Assembly: GCF_900184995.1 (NCBI RefSeq)
Contig: NZ_LT860099.1
Coordinates: forward strand, 2,638,355-2,702,354
Reading direction: 5' to 3'
DNA length: 64,000 bases
Source: Konateibacter massiliensis
GTDB lineage: Bacteria > Bacillota > Clostridia > Lachnospirales > Lachnospiraceae
The translations under genes were made by a program, and so were the position numbers. Every line of letters begins with the position of its first letter. Within the stretch, counting starts at the first letter, position 1. Under the pieces are notes generated by a model that was not told the DNA's origin, did not search any database, and saw only the letters and a list, made by a program, of their open reading frames with translations. Positions 46,078 through 56,750 of this stretch are shown in pieces.

Positions 46078-47454
46078 TCACTTTCCCATGCAGAATTTAC
46101 TAAATATTTGATTCACCAAATCATCTTCCATTGCCTCACCGATAACCTGTCCCAAACTCTCATAGGCATCCATCAAATCAATGGAATAAAAATCCTCCGG
46201 CATGTCATCCATAATACTGTTTTTAACTAGTTTAAGACTCTCAAAAGCGTTTGAAATCAATGATTTTTGACGTATATTTGTAATATATACCTCATCATTT
46301 AATTCCACAGTTCCCTTTATAAACATATTTTGAATGGTTTTCTCCAACAAATCAATCCCTTTATTTTCCTTCACCGAAACCGGGATAACAAAATTCTCTG
46401 TCTTTTTTATCAACATATCTTCTGTCGTAACCATATCCAAATCTGTCTTATTTAAAATAATAACCGCTTTTCTGCCTTTCAACATCTCAATAATCTGCTC
46501 ATCATTCTCATCTAACTTAGTGGAGGAATCAACTACATATATAATCAAATCCGCATCGTTTGCGTATTGAATTGATTTCTCAACACCTATTTTCTCCACC
46601 ACATCATCGGTATCCCTGATTCCGGCAGTATCTATAATATTTAAACTGACGCCGCGCAGATTAATATTTTCCTCTATAATATCTCTCGTTGTACCCGCAA
46701 TATTGGTTACAATCGCTCTATCCTCACCTACTAAATGATTCAAAAGCGAGGATTTTCCTACGTTTGGCTTTCCTACAATGACAGTCTTAATTCCTTCTTT
46801 TAAAATCTTACCGTCATCTGCTCTCTCAAGCAGCTGTTCCAATTCCTGCATTACCTCATCAACCACTACGGTAAGTTCGTCACTATAACCATCCAGACTA
46901 ATATGCTCCGGATCATCCAATGCCGATTCGATAAACGCAATATGGTAAATCAAACGCTCTCTTATATTTTTAATTTTACTTTGAACGGAACCCTTTAACT
47001 GATTCAGAGAGTTTTTTAATGCAAAATTATTTTTTGAATTAATTACATCTATGACTGCCTCCGCCTGTGACAAATCGATTCTTCCGTTTAAAAAAGCTCT
47101 CTTTGTAAACTCACCGGGTTCTGCACATCTCGCACCGTTTTTAATAACTGTCTCCAATACCCTTTGAACAACAAGTATTCCACCGTGACAGTCTATTTCC
47201 ACGCTGTCCTCCCTTGTATAACTGTTTGGTCCCTTCATCAGAACTACCATGACCTCATCAATCATCTCATCTCCATCATAAATATGTCCATAATGGATTG
47301 TATGGGTATCAACTTCAGACAGCTTCTTATTCTTTTTTGCCGATTTAAAAATTTTATCTACAATCTCAACGGCATTCTCTCCGCTTACACGGACAATGCC
47401 GATTCCTGAGTTACTCATCGCCGTTGCTATCGCAGCAATCGTATCCCACTTCAT
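46078..47454 (-). CDS. mnmE: tRNA modification GTPase MnmE (TrmE)
   Basis: The 458-residue protein has an N-terminal tetrahydrofolate-binding domain, a helical domain and an inserted G domain with GKPNVGKSSLLN (G1), DTAGIRDTDD (G3) and NKTD (G4). The C terminus ends FCMGK, with the catalytic Cys used by all MnmE proteins. It is the partner of MnmG. Confidence 0.97.
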   Translation of the reverse strand: MKWDTIAAIATAMSNSGIGIVRVSGENAVEIVDKIFKSAKKNKKLSEVDTHTIHYGHIYDGDEMIDEVMVVLMKGPNSYTREDSVEIDCHGGILVVQRVLETVIKNGARCAEPGEFTKRAFLNGRIDLSQAEAVIDVINSKNNFALKNSLNQLKGSVQSKIKNIRERLIYHIAFIESALDDPEHISLDGYSDELTVVVDEVMQELEQLLERADDGKILKEGIKTVIVGKPNVGKSSLLNHLVGEDRAIVTNIAGTTRDIIEENINLRGVSLNIIDTAGIRDTDDVVEKIGVEKSIQYANDADLIIYVVDSSTKLDENDEQIIEMLKGRKAVIILNKTDLDMVTTEDMLIKKTENFVIPVSVKENKGIDLLEKTIQNMFIKGTVELNDEVYITNIRQKSLISNAFESLKLVKNSIMDDMPEDFYSIDLMDAYESLGQVIGEAMEDDLVNQIFSKFCMGK

Positions 47455-47498
47455 CTTTTTTTCTTCAACTCCTTTAAATTTCCTATGATAGACGAATA

Positions 47499-47522
47499 GG
47501 AACAGTCAAAAAGACTGTCCCC
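47499..47522. repeat. GGGGACAGTC-type intergenic hairpin
   Basis: GGAACAGTC (47499-47507) and GACTGTCCCC (47513-47522) form a stem with an AAAAA loop between jag and mnmE. It has no proper T run on the operon strand, so it is unlikely to be a simple terminator. The sequence resembles the GGGACAGTC-type palindromes scattered through many bacterial genomes. Confidence 0.5.
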
Positions 47523-47533
47523 ATTTTTAATCA

Positions 47534-48154
47534 CTATTTTAATGTAACTACAACTCTTCTATACGGCTCTTCGCCTTCACTATGAGTCACAACATATCTA
47601 TCATTTTGTAATGCGGAATGAATTACTCTTCTCTCATATGGATTCATAGGCTCCAATGAAACAGGACGCTTTGTCCTCTTCACCTTATAGGAAATATTCT
47701 TCGCTAAGGTCTCAAGTGTCTCTTTTCTTCTTTTCCTATAATTTTCCGTATCCAATTTAACTCTTAAATAGTTATCACTATTTTTATTTGCAACTAAGCT
47801 GATTAAATATTGAAGTGAATCAAGTGTTTGTCCTCTTTTTCCGATTAAAACACCCATCTCATCACCCTTTAATTCAACATCAAGACTATTATTTGCTTCG
47901 TCAAGATTAATGATTACCTCAACCTTCATATTCATTTTGTCGAATACGTTATCCAAAAATTCTCTTACATAATCTTCAAGCGTAAATTTTCTTCTTGCCT
48001 GAATAACAGCGGGTTTACTGTTAAATCCTAAAAATCCTGAACTACCTTTTTCAAGTACTTCATATTCAATCATATCACTGGTAGTTTCAAGCTTAATTAA
48101 CGCCTCTGTTATTGCGTCATCAACTGTCTTTGCGGAAAACTTGATATAATCCAT
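47534..48154 (-). CDS. jag: KH/R3H RNA-binding protein Jag (KhpB)
   Basis: The 206-residue protein has a Jag-N domain (about 1-55, KTVDDAITEALIKL, SSGFLGF), a KH domain with VLIGKRGQTLDSLQYLI near residue 100, and an R3H domain with NPYERRVIHSALQ near 172. It binds RNA and, in relatives, affects cell division and sporulation. It follows yidC by 12 bp, as in other Firmicutes. Confidence 0.95.
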   Translation of the reverse strand: MDYIKFSAKTVDDAITEALIKLETTSDMIEYEVLEKGSSGFLGFNSKPAVIQARRKFTLEDYVREFLDNVFDKMNMKVEVIINLDEANNSLDVELKGDEMGVLIGKRGQTLDSLQYLISLVANKNSDNYLRVKLDTENYRKRRKETLETLAKNISYKVKRTKRPVSLEPMNPYERRVIHSALQNDRYVVTHSEGEEPYRRVVVTLK

Positions 48155-48166
48155 TCCAATTACCCC

Positions 48167-49420
48167 CTATTTCGTATTCTTTTCGTTATATTGCTTTACC
48201 AAATTGGCTTTATCTTTTATGCTTCCCGGTTTTACATTATAGTTTGTCTGACCGGTAGCTTTGCCTTCTCCTTGTTTTTTATCATTCGTATCTTTTTTAG
48301 CAGTACTTTCAATGTTTTTAACATTTGTTTTTGCTGCCGCAGAAATCTGAGGAAGTCCCTGCTTCTCTCTCTTTTTGCTTGCTTTTTCCATATTCTTCTT
48401 AATCAAATCATCAAGATCAATGGTATCCATATATTTATTAATAACTAACTGCTGGATACAACGAAATACCGAACCTGCAATCCAGTATAAACCAAGACCT
48501 ACCGGGAATGTAAATGTCATTACTGCTGACATAATCGGCATCATCAGGTTCATTGTTTTCATAGAATTCATCATTGGATTCTGCTCACCATTTACAGGTG
48601 CTGCAGGCTGTGGCATAAGCTTAACGTTAATCCACTGTGTTAAACCAGATAATACCGGAATTAAAACCGCAACAATAAATGCAAGAGGTACTATACTGCT
48701 TGTTAAAATATAAGTAATCGGTGAATCGGATATATTAATAACACCTAAAAAGCTGTTCATATGAGACATTTTAGCTGATGTTTCAGATATAACCGAACTT
48801 AAATCAGGAAACTGAGATGTTAAGTGTGTCCAATCCGATGTATCAAATTTATATAAAACATCAATAAGCGTATTAGCCTGTGTATAATCATATTTATCCG
48901 GGCTAATCATCTTCTCTTCCCCAATTTTCTGCATAATCGTCAGATAGTTAGGGTCTGCCATAATTCCTTGTACTAATGCACTGTAAGTATCCTTTATACT
49001 GCTTACATAAGCCGGGATATTATAAATAACCCGATAAAGAGCAAACAAAATAGGCATCTGAATAATAAGCTGTAAACAGCCTCCCGTTGGAGAAGTACCA
49101 TATTTTTCATAAATAGCCTTTGTTTCCTCATTCATTGCCAGCATGGACTGCTGGTCCTTTTTATCTTTATACTTTTTCTGAATCGCCTGAATCTCAGGAT
49201 TCATTTTTGCAGAGAGCTTGGAAAACTTCTGCTGCTTTATCGTCAATGGCATCATTAACATGTATACAATGAAAGTAAATAATATAATACAAAGTCCAAT
49301 ATTTTCTATATGAAATGTATTGCTTAAAAAAACAAAAATCGCATTCATGAGCCATCCAAGGACTCTTGCTACCTCACCAATAACAGGTGTTCCAGTCTGT
49401 GTTGCCAATATACCAATCAC
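48167..49420 (-). CDS. yidC: Membrane protein insertase YidC/Oxa1 (SpoIIIJ)
   Basis: The 417-residue protein has about five membrane helices. The family's core reads LTIKQQKFSKLSAKMNPEIQAIQKKYKDKKDQQ (first cytosolic loop), GCLQLIIQMPILFALYRVIYNIP and FPVGLGLYWIAGSVFRCIQQ. A long charged C-terminal tail (about 340-417, Lys-rich) is expected to bind ribosomes. It has no lipobox cysteine at the N terminus, unlike B. subtilis SpoIIIJ. It inserts membrane proteins with or without Sec. Confidence 0.95.
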   Translation of the reverse strand: MIGILATQTGTPVIGEVARVLGWLMNAIFVFLSNTFHIENIGLCIILFTFIVYMLMMPLTIKQQKFSKLSAKMNPEIQAIQKKYKDKKDQQSMLAMNEETKAIYEKYGTSPTGGCLQLIIQMPILFALYRVIYNIPAYVSSIKDTYSALVQGIMADPNYLTIMQKIGEEKMISPDKYDYTQANTLIDVLYKFDTSDWTHLTSQFPDLSSVISETSAKMSHMNSFLGVINISDSPITYILTSSIVPLAFIVAVLIPVLSGLTQWINVKLMPQPAAPVNGEQNPMMNSMKTMNLMMPIMSAVMTFTFPVGLGLYWIAGSVFRCIQQLVINKYMDTIDLDDLIKKNMEKASKKREKQGLPQISAAAKTNVKNIESTAKKDTNDKKQGEGKATGQTNYNVKPGSIKDKANLVKQYNEKNTK

Positions 49421-49437
49421 TTAATATCCTCCTTAAT

Positions 49438-49659
49438 TTACGGGACAGGGTCATAACCGCCTTTTGCAAACGGATTACATCTTAATATTCTTTTGCAAGT
49501 CAAATAGGTTCCCTTTAATGCACCATACTTTTCAATTGCTTCCAATCCATACTGGGAACATGTCGGAGTATAAATACAATGACTGTACAATTGAAGTGGT
49601 GATATATACTTCTTATATAATTTTATTAACCAAATTAATATTTTTTTCATTCTTATCAT
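49438..49659 (-). CDS. yidD: Membrane protein insertion efficiency factor YidD
   Basis: The 73-residue protein has an amphipathic N-terminal helix ([15 protein letters not shown]) and the conserved [37 protein letters not shown], whose cysteines and CSQY motif define the family. It supports YidC/Sec insertion at the inner face of the membrane. It overlaps the rnpA stop by 4 bp. Confidence 0.95.
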   Translation of the reverse strand: MIRMKKILIWLIKLYKKYISPLQLYSHCIYTPTCSQYGLEAIEKYGALKGTYLTCKRILRCNPFAKGGYDPVP

Positions 49660-49994
49660 CTCTTTACAATGTTGTGAATTTTTCCCAAATGTAATAAAGA
49701 ACCCTGAATTTCACTAAAACCTTTTTCTCTCGCCGCTACTCGGATTACAATTACAATATCTAAACCTGTCTGAAACTTCTCCTCGTTTAATCTGTAACTT
49801 TCTCTTACCAATCTTGTCAGTCTGTGTCTGACCACGCTATTTCCTACTTTTTTACTAACGGATATTCCGATTCTGTTACCCTCTGTATGATTCTCTAACA
49901 CATACATAACCAAATGCTTGTTGGCATAAGAACTTCCTTTTTTATATATCAGTTGAAAGTCCTTATTTTTCTTCACACTCTCAGAAAACTTCAT
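49656..49994 (-). CDS. rnpA: Ribonuclease P protein component
   Basis: The 112-residue basic protein binds RNase P RNA and helps tRNA 5' processing. The characteristic [26 protein letters not shown] spans about 52-77. The start was placed at the ATG at 49994 ([14 protein letters not shown]). The longer frame begins at 50045, but those codons do not resemble the family. The ribosome-binding site is weak (GGA). Confidence 0.93.
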   Translation of the reverse strand: MKFSESVKKNKDFQLIYKKGSSYANKHLVMYVLENHTEGNRIGISVSKKVGNSVVRHRLTRLVRESYRLNEEKFQTGLDIVIVIRVAAREKGFSEIQGSLLHLGKIHNIVKR

Positions 49995-50054
49995 TCTTTT
50001 TCCAATCCAATCTACAGCTACTGCAGATAGAAGAAAAGGCCACAAATTTGCGGC

Positions 50055-50189
50055 CTACGCTGATAATCTTTTTCTTCCTTTTGCACGTCTTGCTGCTAAT
50101 ACTTTTCTTCCGCCTGGAGTACTCATTCTAGCTCTAAAACCATGAACTTTTGATCTTTGTCTTTTTTTAGGTTGAAATGTCATTTTCAT
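50055..50189 (-). CDS. rpmH: 50S ribosomal protein L34
   Basis: The 44-residue protein ([18 protein letters not shown] at the N terminus, ending AKGRKRLSA) is unmistakably L34, rich in Arg and Lys. AGGAGG lies 11 bases before the first ATG. A second ATG two codons later is farther from the ribosome-binding site. It is the first gene of the minus-strand block that starts at oriC. Confidence 0.97.
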   Translation of the reverse strand: MKMTFQPKKRQRSKVHGFRARMSTPGGRKVLAARRAKGRKRLSA

Positions 50190-50657
50190 AATATGGGGCA
50201 CCTCCTTTATATAATCGAATGTTAAAAAACATTATTCTAATTATATTCAATAAACTAGTCCACGTCAAGTAAATACAAATATTTTTTGAATAAATTTTTA
50301 TTTCCAATTTTTCAACACATCATTTTTATCCATATTGATTTACATAATATTTATCCACATAATGTGTATAACTTGTGGAAAACTTTTTCTATTCCTGTGA
50401 ATAACTTGTCCATAAATTACTCTTTTACTGTATTTTAGCATGTTGATAGTGTTAATTAACTTATCCATTTATAAACACAAACCCTATGTTCGGTGTTAAA
50501 AACTTGTTTACCTAATGTGAATTAATATGATTTAGTATTTTTTTTCGATTGATAAATTATTTATTTTAGTTTAATATAGAGTAGAGGCAGTTTGTTGCTA
50601 TACAGCCGAAAGCTGGATAGTAACATTATTTTACTTTATAAGGCAGGGAGATTAGAA
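50190..50657. other. Chromosomal origin region (oriC), part 1: rpmH-dnaA gap
   Basis: The gap between the divergent rpmH and dnaA genes is very AT-rich. DnaA boxes stand at 50351-50359 (TTATCCACA, perfect), 50363-50371 (TTATACACA on the minus strand) and 50397-50405 (TTATTCACA on the minus strand), with looser matches such as TTATCCATT near 50460. AT-only stretches nearer dnaA could be the unwinding element. Gene direction flips here. Confidence 0.9.
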
Positions 50658-52007
50658 ATGGATTTAATACTAGAAAAATGGGAAGACATATTGGATCAGG
50701 TACGCCAAGAACATGAATTAACCGATATTTCATTTAAGACATGGCTCTTACCTTTGAGAGTACATACCGTGCAAAACAACACGGTTATTATTGTTGTACC
50801 TTTAGAAAATGCTGCTCTTTCCTATATTAATAATAAATATGCGCTTCCTTTAAAGGTAGCAATTGCAGAGGCGACAGGCGTTGAATATAATATTGAATTT
50901 ATATTAGAAAAAAATATAGAGAAATCAGAAATCAAAGCTCCTGCCAAACCTAATCTCAATCAAAATGTTGAAAAAGCTAATCTCAATCCTAGATATACAT
51001 TTGATACTTTTGTCGTAGGCGGAAATAACAGTTTTGCACATGCAGCTTCCCTGGCTGTTGCCGAATCTCCCGGAGAGGTTTACAACCCTCTTTTCTTATA
51101 TGGAGGGGTTGGACTTGGAAAAACGCATTTAATGCATTCCATTGCACACTTTATTTTGCAGCAAAATCCTGAAGCAAAAGTATTGTACGTGACGAGTGAA
51201 TTTTTTACCAACGAGCTGATTGAGGCAATTCGAAACGGTAATAACACAGCAATGAGCAAATTCAGGGAAAAATATAGAAGCATTGATGTTTTGCTTATCG
51301 ACGACGTGCAGTTTATCATCGGTAAGGAAAGTACACAGGAAGAATTCTTCCACACGTTCAATGATCTTCACGGAGCTAAAAAGCAAATTATACTTTCCAG
51401 TGATAAACCTCCAAAGGACATGGAAACTTTGGAAGCCAGACTTCGTTCTCGTTTTGAATGGGGACTTATCGCTGACATATCTTCCCCTGATTATGAAACA
51501 CGTATGGCAATTCTTCGTAAAAAAGAGGAACTCGACGGCTATAACATTGATGATGAAGTAATTAAATACATCGCTACTAACATTAAATCCAATATTCGAG
51601 AATTGGAAGGAGCTTTAAATAAATTAATTGCCTGTGCAAAGCTTGAAAAAAAAGAAATCAACGTTGAGCTTGCAGAAAGTGCTCTTCAGGATATTATTTC
51701 ACCGGATGCACCAAAAGAGATAACCCCTCAGTTAATTATCAATACAGTTGCAGAACATTACAATATATCTCCGACTGACTTGGCATCCACAAAAAGAAAT
51801 GCCGAAATTGTACTTCCAAGACAAATTGCGATGTACCTGTGCAGAGAAATGACAAGCACTCCACTGAAAACAATCGGAGGCTTCCTTGGCAAAAAGGATC
51901 ATACTACCGTCATTCACGGCTCAGAAAAAATATCAAACGAAGTAAAGACAAATGAATCACTCAGTAACGCTATTGATATCATCAAGAAAAAAATTAACCC
52001 TAATTAA
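50658..52007 (+). CDS. dnaA: Chromosomal replication initiator DnaA
   Basis: The 449-residue protein has domain I (about 1-85), a linker, AAA+ domain with GGVGLGKTHLMHSI and DVLLIDDVQFI, and domain IV with the DnaA-box helix LGKKDHTTVIHGSEKI. The start is the ATG at 50658 (MDLILEKWEDIL) with GGGAG upstream. Open codons back to 50592 have no ribosome-binding site. It binds the boxes described on both sides of the gene. Confidence 0.97.
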   Translation: MDLILEKWEDILDQVRQEHELTDISFKTWLLPLRVHTVQNNTVIIVVPLENAALSYINNKYALPLKVAIAEATGVEYNIEFILEKNIEKSEIKAPAKPNLNQNVEKANLNPRYTFDTFVVGGNNSFAHAASLAVAESPGEVYNPLFLYGGVGLGKTHLMHSIAHFILQQNPEAKVLYVTSEFFTNELIEAIRNGNNTAMSKFREKYRSIDVLLIDDVQFIIGKESTQEEFFHTFNDLHGAKKQIILSSDKPPKDMETLEARLRSRFEWGLIADISSPDYETRMAILRKKEELDGYNIDDEVIKYIATNIKSNIRELEGALNKLIACAKLEKKEINVELAESALQDIISPDAPKEITPQLIINTVAEHYNISPTDLASTKRNAEIVLPRQIAMYLCREMTSTPLKTIGGFLGKKDHTTVIHGSEKISNEVKTNESLSNAIDIIKKKINPN

Positions 52008-52291
52008 GAAATTTAAGGATGTTATAAACAATTTTTAACAGTTATGCACAATTTTTGTTTATAACCTGTTAGAAATGTGTTTATATGTTTGATTTTTCTA
52101 ATCTTATGTTTATTTTTTACTTTTTATACATGATATATTAAACGGTTTTTAACATAGTTATCATTCATCTAATCTCATGATAATTATTAAGCTTTTAAGG
52201 GTTATTCACTTTTTAACACCCTCTATTATTAAGACTACTAATTTATTTCATAATTATTTAATACAAAATCCAGAGAGGAGTTATTCACACA
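52008..52291. other. oriC part 2: dnaA-dnaN gap with DnaA boxes
   Basis: A 284-bp AT-rich gap with TTATGCACA (52042-52050) and TTATTCACA (52281-52289), plus weaker variants such as TTATTCACT near 52202. Together with the boxes upstream of dnaA it gives the bipartite layout typical of Firmicutes origins. The last box stands between the dnaN ribosome-binding site and its ATG. Confidence 0.8.
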
Positions 52292-53404
52292 ATGAAAATA
52301 GTATGTACAAAATCTGATTTATTACATGGTGTCAATATCGTATCTAAGGCAGTTCCATCCAAGACAACAATGGCAATACTGGAATGTATTCTGATTGATG
52401 CCTCCACAAATGAAATCAAACTCACAGCAAATGATATGGAGCTTGGAATCGAGACAAAAATAGAAGGCAATATAGTAGAAAAAGGAATCATAGCCTTGGA
52501 TGCCAAAATTTTTACCGATATCGTAAGAAAGCTTCCTGACAATGATGTAACAATAGAGACAGATGCTACATTAAAGACAATCATCACCTGTGAAAAAGCA
52601 AAATTTAATATTGTAGGTAAATCAGGAGAGGATTTTTCTTATTTACCTTATATAGAAAAGGATTATTTTATTTCCATTTCACAATTCACCTTAAAAGAAG
52701 TAATCAGACAGACAATTTTCTCTATTGCAGATAATGAGAATAATAAGCTGATGACAGGTGAACTGATTGATATAAGAGAGGATGAGATGAAGGTTGTCTC
52801 CTTGGACGGCCATCGTATTTCTATCCGTAATATCAAATTAAAGGAAAGCTATGACAACAAGAAGGTTGTTGTTCCTGGCAAAACATTAATAGAGATCAGT
52901 AAAATATTAAGCGGTGATATGGAAACTGAGGTAAAGCTCTTCTTTACCGATAAACATATTGTATTTGAATTTGACAGGACAACGGTTGTATCCCGTCTGA
53001 TAGAAGGTGAGTACTTCAAAATTGAACAGATGCTCACAAATGATTATGAGACAAAGGTAAAAATAAATAAAAAAGAATTGTTAAACTCCATAGACAGAGC
53101 GACCCTTCTTGTAAAGGAAGGAGATAAGAAGCCGATTATCATTAATGTAAATGATGAAAAGATGGAGCTTAAAATCAATTCTTTTATTGGATCAATGAAT
53201 GAGGATATCGATATTACAAAAGAGGGCAAGGATATTTTAATCGGCTTTAACCCTAAGTTTTTAATTGATGCACTTCGTGTTATCGATGATGAGGATATTG
53301 ATGTTTATTTTGTAAATCCAAAAGCACCTTGTTTTATCAAAGATGAAGAGGAAAAATATACGTATTTAATTTTACCTGTAAACTTTAATTCCGCAGCGAA
53401 TTAA
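52292..53404 (+). CDS. dnaN: DNA polymerase III sliding clamp (beta subunit)
   Basis: The 370-residue protein has three similar clamp domains. MKIVCTKSDLLHGVNIVSKAV at the N terminus and DVYFVNPKAPCFIKDEEEKYTYLILPV at the C terminus are standard. It forms the ring that tethers polymerase to DNA. GAGGAG is 11 bases before the ATG and the spacer is a DnaA box. Confidence 0.97.
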   Translation: MKIVCTKSDLLHGVNIVSKAVPSKTTMAILECILIDASTNEIKLTANDMELGIETKIEGNIVEKGIIALDAKIFTDIVRKLPDNDVTIETDATLKTIITCEKAKFNIVGKSGEDFSYLPYIEKDYFISISQFTLKEVIRQTIFSIADNENNKLMTGELIDIREDEMKVVSLDGHRISIRNIKLKESYDNKKVVVPGKTLIEISKILSGDMETEVKLFFTDKHIVFEFDRTTVVSRLIEGEYFKIEQMLTNDYETKVKINKKELLNSIDRATLLVKEGDKKPIIINVNDEKMELKINSFIGSMNEDIDITKEGKDILIGFNPKFLIDALRVIDDEDIDVYFVNPKAPCFIKDEEEKYTYLILPVNFNSAAN

Positions 53405-53441
53405 AAATAAAGTTATGTAAACCATAAAAGAAGGCGGTACT

Positions 53442-53648
53442 ATGGAAATTGTATTGAGAGATGAATATATTAAATTAGGACAGGCTTTAAAGGCGGCAGG
53501 TCTTGTAGAATCCGGCGTTATGGCAAAGGATGTTATAGCGGAGGGGCTTGTAAAGGTGAATGGTGAAGTGGAATACCAAAGAGGTAAGAAACTGCATGAC
53601 GGAGACATTGTTTCCTTTGACGGCGAAGAAATTAAAATAAAGGCTTAA
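53442..53648 (+). CDS. yaaA: S4-domain RNA-binding protein YaaA (RlbA)
   Basis: The 68-residue protein is essentially a single S4 RNA-binding domain (YIKLGQALKAAGLVESGVMAKDVIAEGLVKVNGEVEYQRGKKL). It is always found between dnaN and recF in Firmicutes and is linked to ribosome assembly. AAGGCGG precedes the ATG. recF starts 18 bp later. Confidence 0.94.
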   Translation: MEIVLRDEYIKLGQALKAAGLVESGVMAKDVIAEGLVKVNGEVEYQRGKKLHDGDIVSFDGEEIKIKA

Positions 53649-53666
53649 TGAAACAGTTGGTGTAAA

Positions 53667-54752
53667 ATGATTATTAAATCACTAAAGCTTGCAGATTTTA
53701 GAAATTATGATGAGCTGGATATTTCCTTTGATGAAGGAACCAATATTTTATATGGGGATAACGCCCAGGGAAAGACAAATATACTGGAAGCTATTTATTT
53801 GTGCGGAACGTCCAAATCTTATAAGAGCAGCAAGGATAGAGAAATTATTAAATTTGAGCGGGATGAAGCACATATCCGAAGTATTATATTAAAAAATGAT
53901 ATTGAGTATAAGATAGATATTCATCTCAAAAAAAATAAAACAAAGGGAATTGCAATCAACGGAATACCAATAAAGAGAGCAAGCGAGCTTTTTGGTATTG
54001 TTAATTTTGTGTTTTTTTCTCCGGAGGATTTGAATATTATTAAAAATGGACCTTCTGAACGGAGAAGATTTGTTGACTTAGAGTTATGTCAACTAGATAA
54101 AATCTATTTATACCATTTAACCAAGTATAATAAAATATTGAACCAGAGAAACAAACTGTTAAAGGATATTCCTTTTCAGAGGAGCCTGCAGGATACGTTG
54201 TCTGTATGGGATTTGCAATTGGCGGAATATGGTATTAAAATTATAGAGAGGCGAAGGGAATTTATTGAACAGCTCAATGAAATTATTTTAGGCGTTCATA
54301 AAAAGCTTTCGGGAGGAAAGGAAGAATTATTCATCGAATACGAGGAAAATGTAAAGGAAGATGAATTTTTATTCCTTTTGGAAAAAAATATAGAAAAAGA
54401 TATCAAGTTAAAGACAACATCGGTAGGCCCCCATAGGGATGATTTGAATTTCCTGATTAAGAACGTTGACATAAGAAAATACGGCTCTCAGGGACAGCAA
54501 AGAACCGCGGCACTTTCCTTAAAGCTATCGGAGATTGAACTGGTGGAAAAAATAATAAAGGAAAAGCCTATTTTATTGCTGGACGATGTACTGTCTGAAT
54601 TGGATTCAAACAGGCAAAACTATTTATTGAACAATATCAGTAATACACAGACATTGATTACTTGTACCGGTTTGGATGAATTTATTAATAATCGATTTTG
54701 TATTGATAAAGTATACAAGGTAAAAGAAGGTATGGTAATCTCAGAAAATTAG
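53667..54752 (+). CDS. recF: DNA replication and repair protein RecF
   Basis: The 361-residue SMC-like ATPase has Walker A YGDNAQGKTNILEAI near residue 30, the signature region GSQGQQRTAALSLKLSE and Walker B LLLDDVLSELD. It loads RecA at gaps during repair. It ends 48 bp before gyrB. The ribosome-binding site is weak (GGTG). Confidence 0.96.
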   Translation: MIIKSLKLADFRNYDELDISFDEGTNILYGDNAQGKTNILEAIYLCGTSKSYKSSKDREIIKFERDEAHIRSIILKNDIEYKIDIHLKKNKTKGIAINGIPIKRASELFGIVNFVFFSPEDLNIIKNGPSERRRFVDLELCQLDKIYLYHLTKYNKILNQRNKLLKDIPFQRSLQDTLSVWDLQLAEYGIKIIERRREFIEQLNEIILGVHKKLSGGKEELFIEYEENVKEDEFLFLLEKNIEKDIKLKTTSVGPHRDDLNFLIKNVDIRKYGSQGQQRTAALSLKLSEIELVEKIIKEKPILLLDDVLSELDSNRQNYLLNNISNTQTLITCTGLDEFINNRFCIDKVYKVKEGMVISEN

Positions 54753-54779
54753 TATTTAGGGTTATTTAATTAGCGGTAG

Positions 54780-56717
<1,938 letters not shown>

Positions 56718-56750
56718 ATAAAAAGGTTTTGAAAGACGGAGGAAACATAA

